A stretch of 64,000 nucleotides of DNA. Origin: Oreocharis arfaki. Taxonomy: Eukaryota > Chordata > Aves > Passeriformes > Paramythiidae. Position numbers and translations under genes: made by a program. This document shows positions 13,301-25,200 of the stretch, piece after piece. How positions within the stretch are numbered: position 1 is the first letter of the stretch; every line of letters starts with the position of its first letter. The DNA lies in the NCBI GenBank assembly GCA_013398015.1, contig VZRR01011373.1, positions 1,044-65,043 of the forward strand, in the 5' to 3' direction. The notes under the pieces are model-generated. The model did not search any database. It had not been told where the DNA came from and was given only the letters and a program-made list of their open reading frames with translations.

Positions 13301-16300
13301 TAAACTCATCTCCCCAAATCTCAGCAGAACAGCACACTCTGGGTAACCTCTCTTCCACTGCTAAACAAGTTTTCTAAAGCAATACTCTCAAGTACAAAGG
13401 CATCTTTGTTCTGGCACCTCACTAATCAGTTTAAAGCCCTGGCGAAAAATATTTTGGCCTAAAGCCAAAGGACAAGGTGTTAACTACAGATAGTGTGAAG
13501 GAGAACGTCTACACGGTGCAGGAAGGATTTCTCCCCCCACCAGTTTCAAGCTCAAGGTGGCACCAATCTGTACAGACTTATTACATGAAATTGAAAACAA
13601 AACCCCACAAATGCCAAATCTGGTTTCAATTTTACGTTATTGAAGACAGATTTTTAAAATATTTTCCTGACCCATTTGCAAATCAATGTAGAGTTACCCC
13701 TTGAGAATTAAATTTTCAAAGCCCCCAGGTAATTAGTATATTTGAATAGAGATGCAATTTAGCATTTTTTAAATACTACCCAACAAATCTTATAACAAAA
13801 TATGGTTTTAGCAAACTAACCTCTGTTTTTAGGAAGAGGCCTCAGAACAGCTAGGCTAGTCCACAAAGGGTTGTTTAAAAAGCCAACTGCTCTTACTTCT
13901 CACCAAAGTAAAGCTTCTCAGTGACAAAGTCTCTTTCCAGAGGCACAAGTGGATTAACCAAAGAATCTACTTCTCACTAAATACAGCCACATACATGCAC
14001 AACTTGCAAGAGCTGGATATGGTAATTTAGAATCCTTCGAGGGACTGTTAAGGATATTATAATGAAATGTATATTCTGCTATCTCTATTGTTCTTGTATT
14101 TACAATGCAAAGTTCCCCACATCAAGCTGCCCTTCAGCCTGTGCAGACTGTTCCCTTCCATGTTCTCTTCAGTAGGGTTTTTCTCACAGACAGAGTGACT
14201 CCCATACATCTGGATTTAATCACAATGCATCAGTTTAACCTTTAAATACCAGATGTCAACAGTACCTGTTAATCTGTTAAACTGCAGAATGAAATTCCAG
14301 CAAGGAATGTTTTCTGCAAGCTGACAGCCAATCCTGACTTGTGCAACATCAAGCCCCAGTTTAGATTTAGCACTGGAGCAGTTTAAAGTATTTTTAAGGA
14401 ATTTAGTGAAATACAATTAGAGGAGGCTAAGGGGACTAATGTGACTTCATTACAGGATCTCTAGGTTTCTTACCACATTAACCGAGACACATAAATGTTA
14501 AGGACAAACAGAGAGCTTTCAGAAATGAGGAGTCAAAACAAGGAGAGAAAAGAATTCTTACTCTGGCATAATATTTCCCAAATTCTGGAGTCCCATTATA
14601 ACAACTATCACTTATTAATAAAACCAAAATCACCTTGTAGCTCCCATTTCAACCCTTCAAGGAGCTTCCTGGATGCAATATACCAAGAAGTTAATACTAT
14701 TTACATTAGATTTCATTGCAGTCTGCTCATACCTTAAGTTAGCTTTGCACAAATTACAGGTAGTTTGTAAATAGTTAAGACAGTATGATAAAAATTTCAT
14801 ATATTATAAGACAGCGAAACACTTTGTCTCTTCCCCACAGTGGCTTTTTGTCAAAGATCTTAAATTCCCAACTACTGCTGCTGGAAATATAAAAAGTTAG
14901 AGTTCCATTACAAAACCCACAAAAATTTTTCAGCTGATTTAAGAGAATGCATGAAAGCCACAAGTAGCCTTGCAGGTGGAAAAGTAACTTGTGTCACTCA
15001 TTCTAGTTCCAAACCAGCACAGATGAAAGCAGCCCCATCAATAGCAGGTATTTGTTCAGACATTTCTTTTCCATTCCAGAGGCAGTAAGGTTGCTGCAAT
15101 CTACGAACTAAGCACACTTCAACAATTCATGCTGCACAAAATACGAACTCTCCCTAACTCCCCCAATTCAGCCTTAGTTATAGGCAAGTCATCACAAATA
15201 AAATACAGAATAAAGTTATTTCTGTATTTTCCATCAAACATCTGCTCTATATGGCAAAGATGCCACTGAAGGCAAAGCCTCAGTTTCATCAACAGATGTA
15301 ATTAGTGTGGTCACAACTAATTCACAACAAAGTGTAGTGGGGGACTGTGGTGCCAGCCTGGGTTCTTTATTCCCTGAAACTCCACAGGCAGAAGGCTCTT
15401 GTGTCCAGGGGAAGGCAATGACACCTGATACTCTCCACACAGCTCTTCCTGCTCATCAACTCTTGTTCTGATAAACTAAAATGAATTCATCTTACTTCTA
15501 CTTCTTTGCATTGTATCAACCCCTGGCACCAGAGTAGTGACAAATAATCCACCTGGATCAAATCAAGGTAAATGATGGCAGGAAACTGAAAAAGCATTAC
15601 AAACGTAACACTAGGACCAGGCAACATTAGACCTGTCACACTCGGAACCATCTAAAAGCATATGGTGTTGAAATACAAACTCAATAATCCCAGTCTGACA
15701 AAGTGGTTTATCCCTTCCTGTCATATGGCTACTGTAGGGGATTAAATGGAATCATAGACCTTGTCTACCTCCAGGTTCTGCTACAGCAAATGGTTCATGC
15801 CTCTGGCACTTCAGCACTGAAAACACAGGCCTCACCAGTCTATACTATCAACACAAACAAAACACACGTTTTGCCAGCACACAGCAGCTGCTCAGCAGCC
15901 ACACTGGCTGTGAATATTGTGTTTGTGTCAGGCTGTTGTGGACTTGTTCATGTTTCAGAGTGCGAGTGGATAAAAGGTTCTGATGCCCAAGTATTTTCCA
16001 AGGAAGAGATGCCTATCTTAGCAACAACCAGGAACAATACCAGAAGTACAAATACAAACTTCTAATTAGATTTTTTTTCCCTTCACGAGCAAAAGCAGAC
16101 AGTAGGAACACACAACCAGAGCAGACACACACTTTTAAAGGCAAACCAACAAAGCAAGCAGCCTTCACTCCTGAGGTTTGCTAACTGAAATAAGCTTGTC
16201 AACTGAAAACTTCAAAATTTTTTATTAGGAAAGTGTGATAAGAGTAGCACATTACAAAGTTAGTCCTGAATTTATACTTTTATATTACATTTAATACTTA

Positions 16301-19300
16301 ATGTATTAACATTTTTAATTTTACTTTCCACCCTGTAATGGTCTCTTTTCTTGTCTGATCGGGATTGGAATTTTACGTGAAAAGTATCCAACATACAGAG
16401 CAGAAAACCTTAGCGGTTTAAAGTTTATTTTCATTTGCTTACATAAAACCAGAAAGAAGCATTTGCTGGAGATTTAACTTGACCTTAACTCAACTAAATG
16501 CAAGCAAAAAATCACAAATATAAACAGGTTGCCTGAGGAAGTCCTTGCAAGATATACAAGTTGTGAATACCTTTCATGACCCATAATTATTATGGAATTT
16601 GACATGATGAAATAGGACTGAAGGGGTTTTTCCTCCATACATCACACTGTAACTGGATAAACAGATGATTCACATTCTTCAAGTGCTCTTACCTTTTCTC
16701 TGAATGAAAATCCTGAGTAGAGGATTGGCTGTAGAAACTGCTTTGTGATAATTGTCATCATTATTGATAGGCAGCAGGTCTCCGTGAATGTCCGTGTACC
16801 CCACCAGAACATCAACATTTGGGATCTTGTGCACGTGCTGCAATAATCCATAGAACTCCTCAAACTTTCCAGGTTTGGATCTCTCCAGAGAAAACCGTCG
16901 AAATTCTGCTCCAAACTACAACAAAATATATCTTACATCATTAATATGGAAGCAATAGAATTATTTTAATGTTAAACCAGAAACGTTATGGAATTAGAAG
17001 TGCACTAAAAACTACAACCAATCAATTTGACGTGGTATAAAAGTCAGTTAAAACAGTTGTTTTTTTTCCCCAAAGTTATAACTAGTTTTGTACCTGAAAG
17101 AACATGTACTTCTGAGCATGCCAAAGCTCTTTCATTGTTGCATTTAACGAGAGCTCATCAGCACTAAGGTGACAAACGGTGCAGGGATAACTGCAGATCC
17201 TCACAGGCTCATGAAGCAACCACGCTGGGTATTCAGAGGCAGCACTGCTGTGGTGGCTCAAACCAGGACTGTGATTAACATCCTGTGGTATGTGACTACC
17301 TGGAATTTTGTTCCAAGAACTACCAGTGCCCTTGAGAACAGCGTGTAGAGATTGTTACACAACTGTGGCTCACCCACGCAAGGCTGAGCAGCCTTCACAC
17401 CCCCGGCTGTTTGGCCAGGAAGTGAAAATGCCACTTGGGTGAGAAGACCACAAAGAACTGTTGCTGCTTTTCAGTACAACCCACGTGCAGCCCAGCTTTA
17501 GGGAGCTGATCTCAGGTCCACTCTGCTCCTACCTAAAGAGAGATATCAGAGGCAACCAGCCACTACCTCTAAGAGCATTCAGAAGATTCGCTTGCATGAG
17601 CAAGGCTCAAATCTTCATTGAAACGATCTTATAAATCAGGGTTCTATCCAGGGCATAGAACCTGGATTTTCCCAATCTGGCAAGATTCAGAAAACACGAA
17701 ACAAAAAATAAAATTAGTCACTGACACTACTATCAGAGGTTGGGTTTGCTTGTAGTCAACATAATCATTCGACAAAAAACCCAGCTCACAAATCCACTCA
17801 AGCTCAGTCTCCTAAATCATCTCTAAAGCAAACACTTATTTAAACACGTTGCTTATTAAGGCAATAATACAGTGGGGGCAGGCAGGAGACTCAAATGAGT
17901 GCCAAGAAAAGGATGAGCATTTGCTGTAGACTAGACAAATTGTGATTTTTACCACACATAACTAGTAAAATGTTGGTGTTCTGCCTAACAAGGGCAGGAC
18001 CCAAAGCAAACAGAATATTGGATAAAAATTACTCCAAATCCTCCCTATCAGGCGCATACACAACATACCAGAGATGTCAAAAGGAATTCAGAGATAGCAG
18101 CAGCCAGGTTACAAAAACCAGAACAGATTGTATATGAGTTAAAGGATAATAAGCTAATAATTCAAAAAACCTCAGTTGGTGCTTTTTTTCTGTGAATTCT
18201 ATTGCTGACCTACAGTGAAAATAAAGACTTTAAATAATTTCTTTCACAAGTTTAGTTTTAAACAGAGCAGAAGGGCACATGGAGCAAAATGCTCTGCGTG
18301 CAGGTTCGAGCCTCAGTATCACATACTTTGGTGTATGTTACACACAGGAGATGTGGAGGTGCACTTTACCTCACACCTGATTACAATCTTTGGGAGAATA
18401 AGAGCTCTGGAGTTCTCACATACAAAGGACTGAAAATAAGGAGACAGGGACCCGTTGTTAGCACGTTAACACCATGCTAACTCAAAACAAGCTACACCTT
18501 CAACACCCCACCTTCCTCTAAAAGTGTCAGATAAAGGAATTATCTGGGAACAGTCCCCCTCTAAAAAACCGGCAATTACCGTAACATTAACTAACAAGGC
18601 AGAAGGGATAATTCACGCCTGCCTACAAACAAAAGCCCAGCCCACAGGAGGAACTCCCATCACGTCAGAGGCAGCACAGCTTAATCACGACGTCAGTGCA
18701 GGACTTCATCCTGCCTCAGATCCTTCCGCAGCTACGGGAGGTGTGAGCCCCACGGGAACCGTCCCCCGAGACAAGCGAAATGGTTCGGCTTTCAAGGATT
18801 ACACAGTTTAAACATAATTCAGGAATAAAAGTTCAAAAAGCCAACAACCTCACCCTCAGGCTGGAATAAATGTTGAAACTTACCACAGCAAGCAAAGGGC
18901 CAGATTTTCAAACGGGCCATTTTATTTTTTCCCACGTTATTTTATACATATTTGGTGCAAATACCAAGAGACTCATAACCCGCTCTTATTTCCTAACACG
19001 GTTTGCTCAGTACTATTAGAAAGCAGGTAAAAGACTCAAGTCCAACTGTTCAATTCCATTACGGGAACCCCTGAAAAGGCTGCATTTTCTATCAGATGCT
19101 GCACTCCATCCCATGGAACAGGCCTGCACTTCATGTTCTAGAGGAGATGAGACGCTGGAAGAGTAACTTAAGCAGAGAAGGCTCCTTGCCACCTGAGCTC
19201 TTTACAAGCACGTGCTGTTCCCCTGCCAGCTCCTCCGGAAAAGGCACCGGAGCGGCAGGACACCAGGAAGGCATCCGGGATGCTCACTTACCACTCACTT

Positions 19301-21658
19301 ATGGGACACATTTCTAACTCCTCTGAACCACAGCATAAATCTGCTCTGTGCAAGTCTCCAGCACTGCCAGAACATGAGCTGCAATGACATTCTCTAGCTT
19401 ACCAGTTATTAGACTTTACTCAGAAAAAAGTATTATTCCAAGTCATGAGAAAGGGGGAAAACCTGAATTTTAATATCTAGAGAACTAGAAGCTTATTTTG
19501 GTGTTTCCATATCATCACTAGGAACTCTAGTCTGAGGTATAAAATTTTATTTTCCTTGACAAGAAAATGGGCTGACTGGAATTCAAGTACTATGGGGAAT
19601 CACCAGGGCAAGTCCAGAGCAGTTACCCAAACTGAATAAACTAAACTAACAAAAGCATTGTGCTCATACAACTGCAATCACAGTGGGGCTGTGCTGGCCC
19701 AGCCTCGTCAGCTGAGGCACAATTATTGATTTGGAATATCTAAATAAAGAGCTGTACATCACTGAGCAGCCTTCAAAGCCCAGGCCACTCCACAGCAACG
19801 GCTCCCTCCACCTCCCACACAGGCCTTTCTTCTTTCTCTGTAGAATTGCTCATTTTCATAGAAGGAAGATGACTCCTCTGCAATATTAAATTGAGGTGCT
19901 GTTAAATAATGCATTAGCAACAAGTAGTTCTAGGAATGCCCTGAATCCTGCTCCATAATATGCACTTAAGGGACAATCCCTATTCATAAGGGCTACTAAT
20001 GAATTTTTGTCCCTGTACAAACACCAGGAACACATCACAAGGCTGATTCACTAGATACATTTTAAATCAAGGAAAACACAAAGTGGGGAAACAGTAAACC
20101 TACAGTTTTGGGCTGAGGGAACAAGTGATTTGGGTTTATAAGCACATCATACTGATCATTTTCAACCTTATAAGAGCATAAATAAAAGACCTCACCATCA
20201 CAGTACCAACTGTGCTTAACTGGTATTTGAAATAACAGCTACCAGATATTCCTGTGCTTTCTGGTTTTGGCCGCGTGAAAAATGAACACTTCAAAGAAAT
20301 CATCCTCATTCAAGCTGTAGAGACCAACCACACAATTTCCAGAAGTTCCAGCACCATGACGTGTTATCCTTAAAAGTCCACACAGCTCAAGTCCTGACTG
20401 CTTCACCCGCACTGCTGCTGTAACACCTCACTAGCAGGAAAGGAGGGAACAGAACACAGGCTGCTCCGCTTTGAAAAACAACCCAAGAGATCCATGTGTC
20501 CACCAACAGAAAGCACATTGCCACGTGGATGCACTTACAATCTGCCTAGGCAATGAAAAAGGGGTTTTACCTCAACATTTACTTAACCAATAGCCTGATG
20601 CTCCACTTAATACTGTACATCCAGCAGTTTTACAATTGGAAATTATTACAAATATAAAACAGAAGAAAAAAATCTAATTTCTCTCAGAATATCAAAGCTT
20701 TGTCAGCAAAACCTTGCCTAACCAGCAAATAAAAATTAAAAATAGAAGAGATGGGGACACATGCATGGGAGAATTTATAGAGCTGTGGAAAGCTCTGAGC
20801 ACAAGACACTGGTGATGTATGCGGGAACACACAGGTACACACTCCTGAAACACTGCCAGGGTAAAAGTCTCTCGGGGTCGCTAAGAGAAGGCAAACTCCA
20901 CTTTCGGATAAGCCAGCCAGGGCTTACCTCTACCTCTAATGTACGCCTATGCTGTACCCCACAAAAAGCTACGGAGAGACATAATCATTACGGAAAAAAA
21001 GGTAACTACAGAAACAGTCACTAACAAACGCACTCATTGCAATTCGGACAAAGAGCGGGTTTTGAAGCTTGCAAATTACCACAGAATTGTTAGGGTTGGA
21101 AGGGACCTCTGGAGATCAGGTAGTCCACTCCCCAAAAATGTCTCTAAACAATGTCTCTTTTGGCCCAGCGATCCCACACTTTCCTCATAACACGTATTTT
21201 TCTGTACGTCTTTTAGTCTGTGCAGAAACTTAGCGGCCAACTCCACTTACCTATTTTTTTTTAAACTATTTCAAAACCACTTAAATTTTTTCCCCCCAGA
21301 CAGCGCACCCAGGAAGCGACCTCACCACGTCCCGCAGGGCGGGCAGAGGGCTCGGGCTGGCGCGGGGACAGGTGCGGAGGGAGCGCCGGGGCCCGCCCGC
21401 CCGAGCCCGGTGGCCTGCGGAGCGCTCGGGCCCAGGCGGGGCCGTGCCCCGGCGGCCCCTCGGGCAGGTGAGTCAGCAGCTGTCCCTGTCCCCGTCCCCG
21501 TCTCCGCAGCGACACCGCGGCCCGACGGCCCCGCAGGGCCGGCCCGGTCCTTCCCCCGGCGCCCGCGGCCCTCAGGCGGCGGCAGCTCCCACCTTGCTCT
21601 TCACCTCCATGGTGCCCAGGCCGCGGCTGCCCGCGGCCCCGCGCTGAGCCCGGTTCAT
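9494..21658 (-). CDS. PARD6B: PARD6B, partitioning defective 6 homolog beta (3 coding exons, complete)
   Basis: Joining 21658-21593, 16915-16693 and 10323-9494 gives 1119 coding bases, or 372 residues plus stop, the same length as human PAR6-beta as I remember it. Par6 is the scaffold of the apical polarity complex. Its PB1 domain (about residues 16-96) binds atypical PKC. The semi-CRIB (ISMPQDF, 133-139) together with the PDZ domain (about 156-250, carboxylate loop PLGFYIRDG at 168-176) binds Cdc42-GTP and partners such as Par3 and PALS1. The C-terminal tail IITL is a PDZ ligand for Par3. A Ser-rich linker and an acidic stretch (288-300, EEESDEED core) separate the PDZ from the tail. All introns are GT-AG with correct phases. 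The closest alternatives, PARD6A and PARD6G, are disfavoured by the beta-type N-terminus, the tail and the RIPOR3 neighbour. Expected at tight junctions and in the cytoplasm. Confidence 0.96.
10324..16692 (-). other. PARD6B: PARD6B intron 2
   Basis: A GT-AG intron of about 6.4 kb. Donor GTAAGA follows 16693 and the acceptor is at 10325-10324. No internal exon, repeat family or RNA gene was recognised; short open frames inside have no coding character. Confidence 0.85.
16693..16915 (-). CDS. PARD6B: PARD6B coding exon 2 (PB1 domain)
   Basis: 223 bases, starting after TAG at 16918-16916 and ending with AGA AAA G before GTAAGA. It encodes residues 23-96 (FGAEFRRFSL ... LLRIFIQRK) and the first base of codon 97, the bulk of the PB1 domain. 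The longest ATG-started frame over this interval is out of register, so an ORF scan misses this exon. The frame with the split codon reads as Par6 throughout. Confidence 0.96.
16916..21592 (-). other. PARD6B: PARD6B intron 1
   Basis: A GT-AG intron of about 4.7 kb (donor GTGGGA after 21593). It contains a short CR1 remnant at 21079-21135; otherwise nothing was recognised. Confidence 0.85.
21079..21135 (-). mobile_element. CR1 LINE 3'-end fragment
   Basis: ACAGAATTGTTAGGGTTGG followed by AAGGGACCTCTGGAGATC is the reverse complement of the well-known CR1 3' terminus. The element is therefore on the minus strand, with only its last ~55 bases kept. It lies near the 5' end of PARD6B intron 1. Confidence 0.8.
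21593..21658 (-). CDS. PARD6B: PARD6B coding exon 1
   Basis: 66 bases encode 22 residues (MNRAQRGAAGSRGLGT then MEVKSK), closely resembling the mammalian PAR6-beta N-terminus. The donor GTGGGA follows AAG. Met1 has G at -3 but A at +4. Met17 is in a near-ideal context (GGCACCATGG) and is also present in human, so initiation there is possible. The lysines of MEVKSK belong to the basic face by which the PB1 domain engages atypical PKC. Confidence 0.92.
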
Positions 21659-21728
21659 GCCGCGCACGGTCGCCGTGTCTGCTGCTCTCGCTCCTCTCCC
21701 CGCCGGAGCGCTGCGGGACGGGCAGCGG

Positions 21729-21729
21729 N
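21729..21729. other. Single ambiguous base
   Basis: One N inside the GC-rich PARD6B promoter/5' UTR; it does not touch the coding exon. Confidence 0.95.
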
Positions 21730-22149
21730 GCGCCTGCGCCGCCTCCGCGGGGCCGCGCACGGGCGGGGCCGCGCACCTGCAGCCCCAGCGCAAGATGGAG
21801 GCGGCGGTGAGGCGGCCGTGCGCGGTTCTCTCCTCCTGTCCCCTCAGCAGGTGCGGGCTGTGCCCGGCAGCCGTTGTCCCGCAGCGGCCGGGGCCGTGCG
21901 CGCACGGGGCCGGAGCGCGGCTCGGCTCCCGCTGCCTCCTCAGGCACCTCCCGCGCCGGGGAGCCGCCATCCCGCACCTCCGCATCCTCCCGCAGCCCTC
22001 AGGAGCCTCCGTGCCGCGCTTCCGCCCCTCCACAGCCCGGAGGAGCCGCCGTCCCGCCGCCCCGCACCCCTCACAGCCCCCGGCGCCCCAGGGCCGGGAG
22101 CCCCCGGGTCAGGCTGCCCCGAAGGCTCAAACCCCCGACATTCGGGCTC

Positions 22150-22210
22150 GGGGTGGGCTGAACGATCTGCGGAGAAAGATCCCTTCCGACCCTAGCGATT
22201 CTGTGATTCA
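22150..22210 (+). mobile_element. CR1 LINE 3'-end fragment at CpG island edge
   Basis: A plus-strand match to the CR1 terminus: GATCCCTTCCGACCCTAGCG followed by ATTCTGTGATTC. The CG dinucleotides at positions usually occupied by CA are unusual for an old repeat and suggest survival inside an unmethylated island. Confidence 0.75.
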
Positions 22211-25200
22211 GGGGTCTTGGGACCCTACGGGTGTAACGCGCAGACTGCACCAGTGTTAGTTGATGTTCACACATTACATAAAAAAAGTCTTGATCAGGTC
22301 AAAATTTGGAACTCTCAGGATGCGGCTCTGTGTCTGTGCTGAACGTAAAGGTGTCCATGGAGCTTGTTTTCATTTTAGTCACAAATAAGATTGCAGGACT
22401 TGGTAATGTCAGCAGTAACCTTCTCTATTGTTTTAATTCTGAGACAGATCAATTATTTTCATTTAAAGGCCACTTAAGCTACCCTGACAAAAGTACAAAA
22501 TCCGTGAGTGGAGAGACTGTAAATTGTCTGGGGAAAAAAAAAAAAAAAAAAAGACTTTTCACTTGTGTATGGGCAAGAAGAAAGCATGTAGATTAATCTC
22601 ATTATGTCAACAGACCTTTGAATTACAGGTCTCTCCCTAATCTATAAACGTGATGGAAGAGAACCCAGTGTGAGGTTTCCTCGTGTAGATGTTGTGCGGA
22701 TGGCTGTGACAGGAGCTCAAACAATGCCTTGCAGCTGAGGCAAGCCATGGGTGTCTAGTCAGTTCTCAAGTCTCAGCTGGTAATCAGTAATTAAATAAAA
22801 AGCATCCAGTGCTGAATCACTTTTAAGTCGGTGCTGATTTTTGTACAGTATGATCTTCCTCCCATCACGCCAAAGGCAAAGGAATTGCAGCTCTCACTCG
22901 AGCCAAGACAAGCTGTAATTAGCACAGTGGATATTGTTAATAGTTAAGTATAGTTTGCTGCCAGACGGTGTCTGGGCTGATTCAAGTCTTCTCGTCCTTT
23001 ATCCAGCATGTTTTGGTTTTGCACTGCAGAAAGATACATAGAGAATTCAGCCTGTAAATTTAGATAGAATCTTTGATCCTAGTGCAGCGGAAGACAGATT
23101 ACAGCTATGCGAGCAAGACCAGGATAAAACCTCTTATTCTGTCACTTTGTAATTATAATTATTGAGAAGAGTTTGGACTGCCTTCCATATCTGTCTTCTA
23201 CAGCTCTGCTGAACGAGCTGAGCACAGAGAAGAGTGCAAGAGACAAGGGAGCAGCGACTTCTCTGGGGCCTTAAAGCTGTTGGGTTGGCTCTTTTCTCTT
23301 GGAGAGAGGGAGGAGAAACATCCTGAAGCTGATTTCTGCTTGGAGCCGTTGTGCAGTTAATTTTATTGCCATAGATTTATGAGGTATCGCCTAAGATAAT
23401 TTGTTTTCTATTGTGCATTCCTAGCATGGCTGGAGTGCCAGGCAGTGGGTGTGGGAGCGAGCCTGAGGAGTCAGGGCAAATTCATTTCAAGTCACTGGAA
23501 CCAACCTAATAAAGTGTATTAATCACTGGCTGGCTTTCATCACAAGGAGCTGACGTATGAGGAAGGAATGTGATAAACAATTTGATCTCAGATAAAGGTG
23601 GGGAGCGAGGCAGGCTTTTTGTGCCAGTTGTAAGGCAAGCTTACAGAGCTATTTTAGTCACAAGTTCTGTACAAGCTGTGATTCAGACCTGATCGAGCTA
23701 TTCATGGCACGTTCCGTTTCTGTGAAGTTGAAAGACAGGTTGGGTTTCCTGATCTCTGAGCAGCTGGGCAAGTTTTTTGGGAGGCCTTATATTTTTTTTT
23801 TCTTTGTTTGTTTTGGTGTAGAAATTCCATCACTTAAGTCCACCGTGGAGTATAGTGAGATTCTGCTGTGATGTTTCTTTCCTATCCCAGATTTCCCACA
23901 TTTGAAGTGGAATGGTATTCCATACAGCCCTCCTGGGAGTTCACAGAATACTTCTAAGACTAAAGCGCAGAAAATTTCTGTCAGCATAGGTTGACTGTTC
24001 TTGATGACCCACCTAATCTTTTATTGCATAGTTCAGGGCTTCTGCTGATTTTATGTTTAACATAAAGTAGTCTTTATTTACACTGTCAGTGCCAGCTCAG
24101 AGGAGTGATTGTTAGATGCACTAGATTGTAATCTGATCTTGTCTTGGAGTTGATGAGAGATTGGAGAGTTTTTTTGATGGGAAGGGAAAAATAAAAGGGA
24201 AAAAGAGAAGCGTTATTTTCAAAATGATGATAAGAAGGTCCTGCTTTCTTTAAAAAATAAATTCTGTACTAACAGGCTTTCTTTTTGATACCTTCTGCAA
24301 TTTTGATACATTAATCTTGTGTGCCAGTTACATTTCCCTACAAAGAGAAGTTTTCAACAGCAGTGTATGCACTTGGATACTGCATTTTCAGAATATTAGG
24401 GACCAGTGTGACCTCAAATTGCTTTTGCCTTCCCCTTAATAAGTGAGTGGTGCAGACAAACCAGTGCTGTCGTGGAGGCATCTGATGTTCACAAATGCAA
24501 ATGACATTGCAGAGCACTGCTTACGGGTCCCCATGAATCCAGGTGAATACATTCCATAACTTCCTGTTGATACCACTGATCCTGAGGCAGAATGTGTGAA
24601 TTCACAAATGCTGCATTGGAGAGAAACAATTTGAGAAGGGGAGCTTGTTGTATTTTATCTCCATGGAACACAATCCATACCAACAGCTCTACACAAGCAC
24701 AGGAGCAAAGCTCAGCGAGTAAACGCCAGGGCATGGCAGCTCAGCTGCTTTATTAATAACAGTAGTATTTAAATAGCACTTGTGTAATAAAAAAAAAAAT
24801 ATTTCTTACCCTGAAATTGTGTCAGTTACAGGATTTTAATTTTGGGGTGAGATTTTTGTTTATTTGTTTGAGTTTTTAAAATTTTATTTTATTGAGGGGG
24901 AAACCAACAGGGTTAGTAATGAGTTTTGTGTTTTGTTTCTGCTTTTGCATTTTCTTTGCAGTCAGCGAACCTAGCAGCATTTTTTTCCCCGCCTACTCCT
25001 CCTCCCGGAACCTTTAGTTGTTACTTTGATGCAATATTTACTTACCTGTCTGTGACAAAGTGAATTGATTGTTTTAAAAGTTTTCCAATAAAATATTTGT
25101 AGTTTCCTAGGGTTGGGGGTTTCTCTTTCGTTTTGTACTTTTATTTTGTCTGGGAAAGGTTGTCTTCATACCATGCTGCCTGTCGAAGAAACATTTGTTT

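Larger units (their letters stand above)
21300..22200 (-). promoter_or_regulatory. PARD6B: PARD6B CpG-island promoter and first exon region
   Basis: About 900 bases of very high GC/CpG centred on PARD6B exon 1. A YY1-like element (CAAGATGGAGGCGG, 21791-21804) lies ~140 bases upstream of the start codon, so transcription probably begins near it. The island spans both directions from the start codon and could fire divergently. One unresolved base is at 21729. The right edge abuts a CR1 remnant at 22150-22210. Confidence 0.8.

Noticed and set aside
16642..16914. 90-codon minus-strand frame over PARD6B exon 2
   Set aside because: It is out of register with the true PB1 reading frame and runs past the splice donor.
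18298..18320. tRNA-like GGTTCGAGCCT
   Set aside because: No T-stem pairing and no cloverleaf around it.
21261..22259. Long GC-rich frames overlapping the PARD6B promoter (up to 261 codons)
   Set aside because: Stop-poor because of CpG-island composition; Ala/Pro/Arg/Gly-rich and shadowing PARD6B exon 1.
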